Shown piece by piece: positions 62,367-64,000 of a stretch of 64,000 nt of DNA; positions within the stretch are counted from its first letter, which is position 1; every line of letters begins with the position of its first letter. Location: positions 1 through 64,000 of the forward strand of contig JAKOYD010000147.1 in NCBI GenBank assembly GCA_029780695.1, in the 5' to 3' direction. The notes below the pieces were generated by a model. That model had not been told where the DNA came from. It was given only the letters and a program-made list of their open reading frames with translations, and ran no database searches. Made by a program: the position numbers and the translations under genes. The stretch comes from Pseudomonadota bacterium. Its GTDB lineage: Bacteria; Pseudomonadota; Gammaproteobacteria; Burkholderiales; Burkholderiaceae_C.

Positions 62367-63113
62367 TCAGGCGCCGCCGTTCAACTGGTCGGCGCGCGCC
62401 TGCGCCTGCGCGAAATCGAGGTGGCCCGAATAGATGGCGCGCCCGCAGATCACGCCTTCGATGCCCTCGCCCTCGACGGCGCACAGCGCCTCGATATCGG
62501 TCATGTTGCTGAGGCCGCCCGAGGCGATGACCGGGATGGTCAGCGCCTGCGCCAGCTTGACCGTGGCGTCGACGTTGATGCCGCTGAGCATGCCGTCGCG
62601 GCCGATGTCGGTGTAGATGATGGATTCGACGCCCCAGTCCTGGAACTTGCGGGCCAGGTCGACCACCTCGTGGCCGGTGAGCTTGCTCCAGCCATCGGTG
62701 GCGACCTTGCCGTCTTTCGCATCCAGCCCGACGATGACGTGGCCGCCGAAGGCGGTGCACGCGTCTTTCAAAAAGCCTGGGTTCTTGACCGCCGCGGTGC
62801 CGATGATGACGTAGCGCAGGCCGGCGTCGATGTACTGCTCGATGGTGTCGAGGTCGCGAATGCCGCCGCCCAGCTGCACCGGAATGTCGTCGCCCACGGC
62901 TTTCAGGATGGCCTTGATGGCCGACAGGTTCTGCGGCTTGCCGGCAAAGGCGCCGTTCAGGTCCACCAGGTGCAGGCGCCGCGCGCCCTGCGCCAGCCAG
63001 TGCGCGGCCATGTCGGCGGGCGACTCGCTGAAGGTGGTGGCCTGGTCCATGTCGCCCTGTTTCAGGCGCACGCAGTGGCCGTCTTTCAAGTCGATGGCGG
63101 GAATCAACAACAT
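62367..63113 (-). CDS. hisA: Phosphoribosylformimino-5-aminoimidazole carboxamide ribotide isomerase
   Basis: A 248-residue TIM-barrel isomerase, the fourth step of histidine synthesis. [21 protein letters not shown] holds the first catalytic Asp, and [17 protein letters not shown] the second. [20 protein letters not shown] and [13 protein letters not shown] are standard. Usually encoded between hisH and hisF; here a mutarotase and the VapBC-like pair intervene before hisF. Confidence 0.96.
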   Translation of the reverse strand: MLLIPAIDLKDGHCVRLKQGDMDQATTFSESPADMAAHWLAQGARRLHLVDLNGAFAGKPQNLSAIKAILKAVGDDIPVQLGGGIRDLDTIEQYIDAGLRYVIIGTAAVKNPGFLKDACTAFGGHVIVGLDAKDGKVATDGWSKLTGHEVVDLARKFQDWGVESIIYTDIGRDGMLSGINVDATVKLAQALTIPVIASGGLSNMTDIEALCAVEGEGIEGVICGRAIYSGHLDFAQAQARADQLNGGA

Positions 63114-63153
63114 ACCGATGGAGCCTCAAGCGTTGGCAATGGAAGTCGCACTC

Positions 63154-63183
63154 ACGCTGAACGTTGAACGCTCAACGCCGAAC
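63154..63183. repeat. R3 repeat unit between hisH and hisA
   Basis: ACGCTGAACGTTGAACGCTC, then AACGCCGAACC. The AACGCTCAACG unit is shared with the tatB-tatA repeat at 54933-55016. Confidence 0.5.
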
Positions 63184-63187
63184 CTCT

Positions 63188-63850
63188 TCAGGGGTTCCAG
63201 TGCAGGAAGTTGCGGTACAGGGCCAGGCCCTGATCGGCACTTTTTTCGGGGTGGAACTGGGTGGCGAAAATATTATCGCGCGCCACGGCCGAGGTAAAGC
63301 GGCCGCCGTAGTCCGTCTCGCCCACACTGTGACGTGCATCCAGCGGGCGGGCGTAGAAGCTGTGCACGAAGTAGAACCATTCGCCGTCGGCCACATCGCC
63401 CCACACGGGGTGCGGGCGGCTCTGGTGCACGCGGTTCCAGCCCATCTGCGGCACCTTGTAGCGGCTGCCATCCGGCGCCGACTGGCCCGCCAGGTCGAAC
63501 CGGATCACTTCGCCGCCGATCAGCCCCAGGCCCGGCGTGCCCTCGGCCGTGCGGCCTTCGGCGCTGTGGTCCAGCAGCATCTGCATGCCGACGCAGACGC
63601 CGAACAGCGGCTTCGTAGCCGCCGCCTCCAGCACCGATTCGAGCAGCCCGGATTCGCGCAGTTCACGCATGCAGTCGGCCATGGCGCCCTGCCCCGGCAA
63701 CACCACACGGTGCGCGTCGCGCACCACGCGCGGGTCTTGCGTGATGACGGCGTTGACGCGCGTGTCGGTGGTGGCATGAATCACCGCCTGCGCCACCGAG
63801 CGCAGGTTGCCCATGCCGTAATCCACCACCGCCACCGTACCGGATGCCAC
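63188..63850 (-). CDS. hisH: Imidazole glycerol phosphate synthase subunit HisH
   Basis: A glutamine amidotransferase subunit of about 220 residues that feeds ammonia to His[18 protein letters not shown] starts the domain; the nucleophile is Cys 86 in LFGVCVGMQ, and His and Glu are in FHPEKS near the C-terminus. The start is uncertain. GTG 63850 is preferred, seven bases after GGTGAAG; a farther ATG at 63916 lies inside a terminator hairpin. Confidence 0.93.
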   Translation of the reverse strand: MASGTVAVVDYGMGNLRSVAQAVIHATTDTRVNAVITQDPRVVRDAHRVVLPGQGAMADCMRELRESGLLESVLEAAATKPLFGVCVGMQMLLDHSAEGRTAEGTPGLGLIGGEVIRFDLAGQSAPDGSRYKVPQMGWNRVHQSRPHPVWGDVADGEWFYFVHSFYARPLDARHSVGETDYGGRFTSAVARDNIFATQFHPEKSADQGLALYRNFLHWNP

Positions 63851-63906
63851 TTTTGTCTTCACCCCAGCAAACAAAAGGGCGATTGTAATGAGCGGCGCCA
63901 AATTGA

Positions 63907-63937
63907 AAGCCCGCAAGGCACTTGACCTTGCGGGCTT
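63907..63937 (-). terminator. Rho-independent terminator upstream of hisH
   Basis: AAGCCCGCAAGG and CCTTGCGGGCTT form a perfect 12-bp stem around seven bases. On the minus strand it is followed by TCAATTT. It closes the gene at the right edge and separates it from hisH. Confidence 0.85.
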
Positions 63938-63958
63938 GCCGCGACGCTGCGTTGGCGC

Positions 63959-64000
63959 TCAGCGGCGCTGCCGCGCCCGGCGCGAAGCCCAGCCGGCCGC
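63959..64000 (-). CDS. 3' end of an unidentified gene (partial)
   Basis: On the minus strand the frame AAGWASRRARQRR ends in TGA at 63959-63961. Only 13 codons are visible. A strong terminator begins 22 bases downstream. In relatives hisB or a MarC-like membrane protein often precedes hisH, but the visible residues are too few to identify it. Confidence 0.4.
   Translation of the reverse strand, partial: AAGWASRRARQRR

Noticed and set aside
63851-63916. ATG at 63916 as the hisH start
   Set aside because: It lies inside a perfect 12-bp terminator hairpin, and the extra residues do not resemble HisH.

Overview
The window is a GC-rich (roughly two-thirds G+C), densely coding piece of a bacterial chromosome. 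It most likely comes from a betaproteobacterium of the order Burkholderiales, family Comamonadaceae. The evidence is the 5' half of a 16S rRNA gene at the left edge, and gene neighbourhoods typical of that family: rplU-rpmA-obgE-proB, pilB-pilC-pilD-coaE-zapD-yacG, petABC-sspA-sspB, and hisHAFIE next to tatABC. A Bug-type tripartite-tricarboxylate receptor and abundant short dispersed palindromic repeats also fit. The 16S fragment looks Ottowia-like to me, but the genus cannot be settled by eye. I see no phage, insertion sequence, plasmid or CRISPR region.

Layout. 1-1282: start of an rrn operon (minus strand) with a structured leader and two near-identical tandem promoters. 1283-13500: Uup ABC-F protein, an adenine/adenosine deaminase, a BMP-family receptor, a TetR regulator with a palindromic operator, an acyl-CoA synthetase, a Bug receptor, guanine deaminase, dCTP deaminase, an ornithine-cyclodeaminase-like enzyme and pyroglutamyl peptidase. 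Together these suggest purine salvage plus organic-acid uptake and activation. 13540-24434: housekeeping and envelope genes (neutral zinc metallopeptidase, RhlE, DUF445, ApaH, two CNNM/CorC-like proteins, an H-NS protein, GrxD, a DUF937-OmpA fusion, a lytic transglycosylase). 24431-31639: proS, rppH, a CNP1-like protein, proB, obgE, rpmA, rplU, ispB. 31660-37458: tRNA-Pro, then the type IV pilus assembly genes pilBCD with coaE, zapD and yacG. 37530-43876: mutT, a DUF815 AAA+ ATPase, argJ, secA, dciA. 43920-48160: tRNA-Thr, sspBA and the cytochrome bc1 genes petABC. 48315-53469: mscL, pdxA, a Nif3-like protein, a ferric-reductase-like protein and a DegS/DegQ-type protease. 53575-63850: tatCBA, hinT, a patatin, a DUF4870 protein, and the histidine genes hisE, hisI, hisF, hisA and hisH. 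The histidine genes are interrupted by gdhA, a VapBC-like module in the opposite direction, and a hexose-6-phosphate mutarotase. The last bases hold the 3' end of another minus-strand gene and its terminator.

The most unusual content is not a gene cluster but the repeats. Family R1 (about 50-60 bp) is an A/T-rich hairpin followed by a GCGCTTG/CAAGCGC hairpin. I found at least 15 good copies, mostly touching stop codons or ribosome binding sites and sometimes inside coding sequence. Family R2 (about 100 bp, several hairpins) has six full-length copies; four of them abut or overlap a stop codon with the same end facing the gene. A small third family (R3) lies at the tatB-tatA and hisA-hisH junctions. 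These families, a palindromic operator over the VapBC-like promoter, and a small membrane protein with an HExxH motif are the observations I would follow up first.
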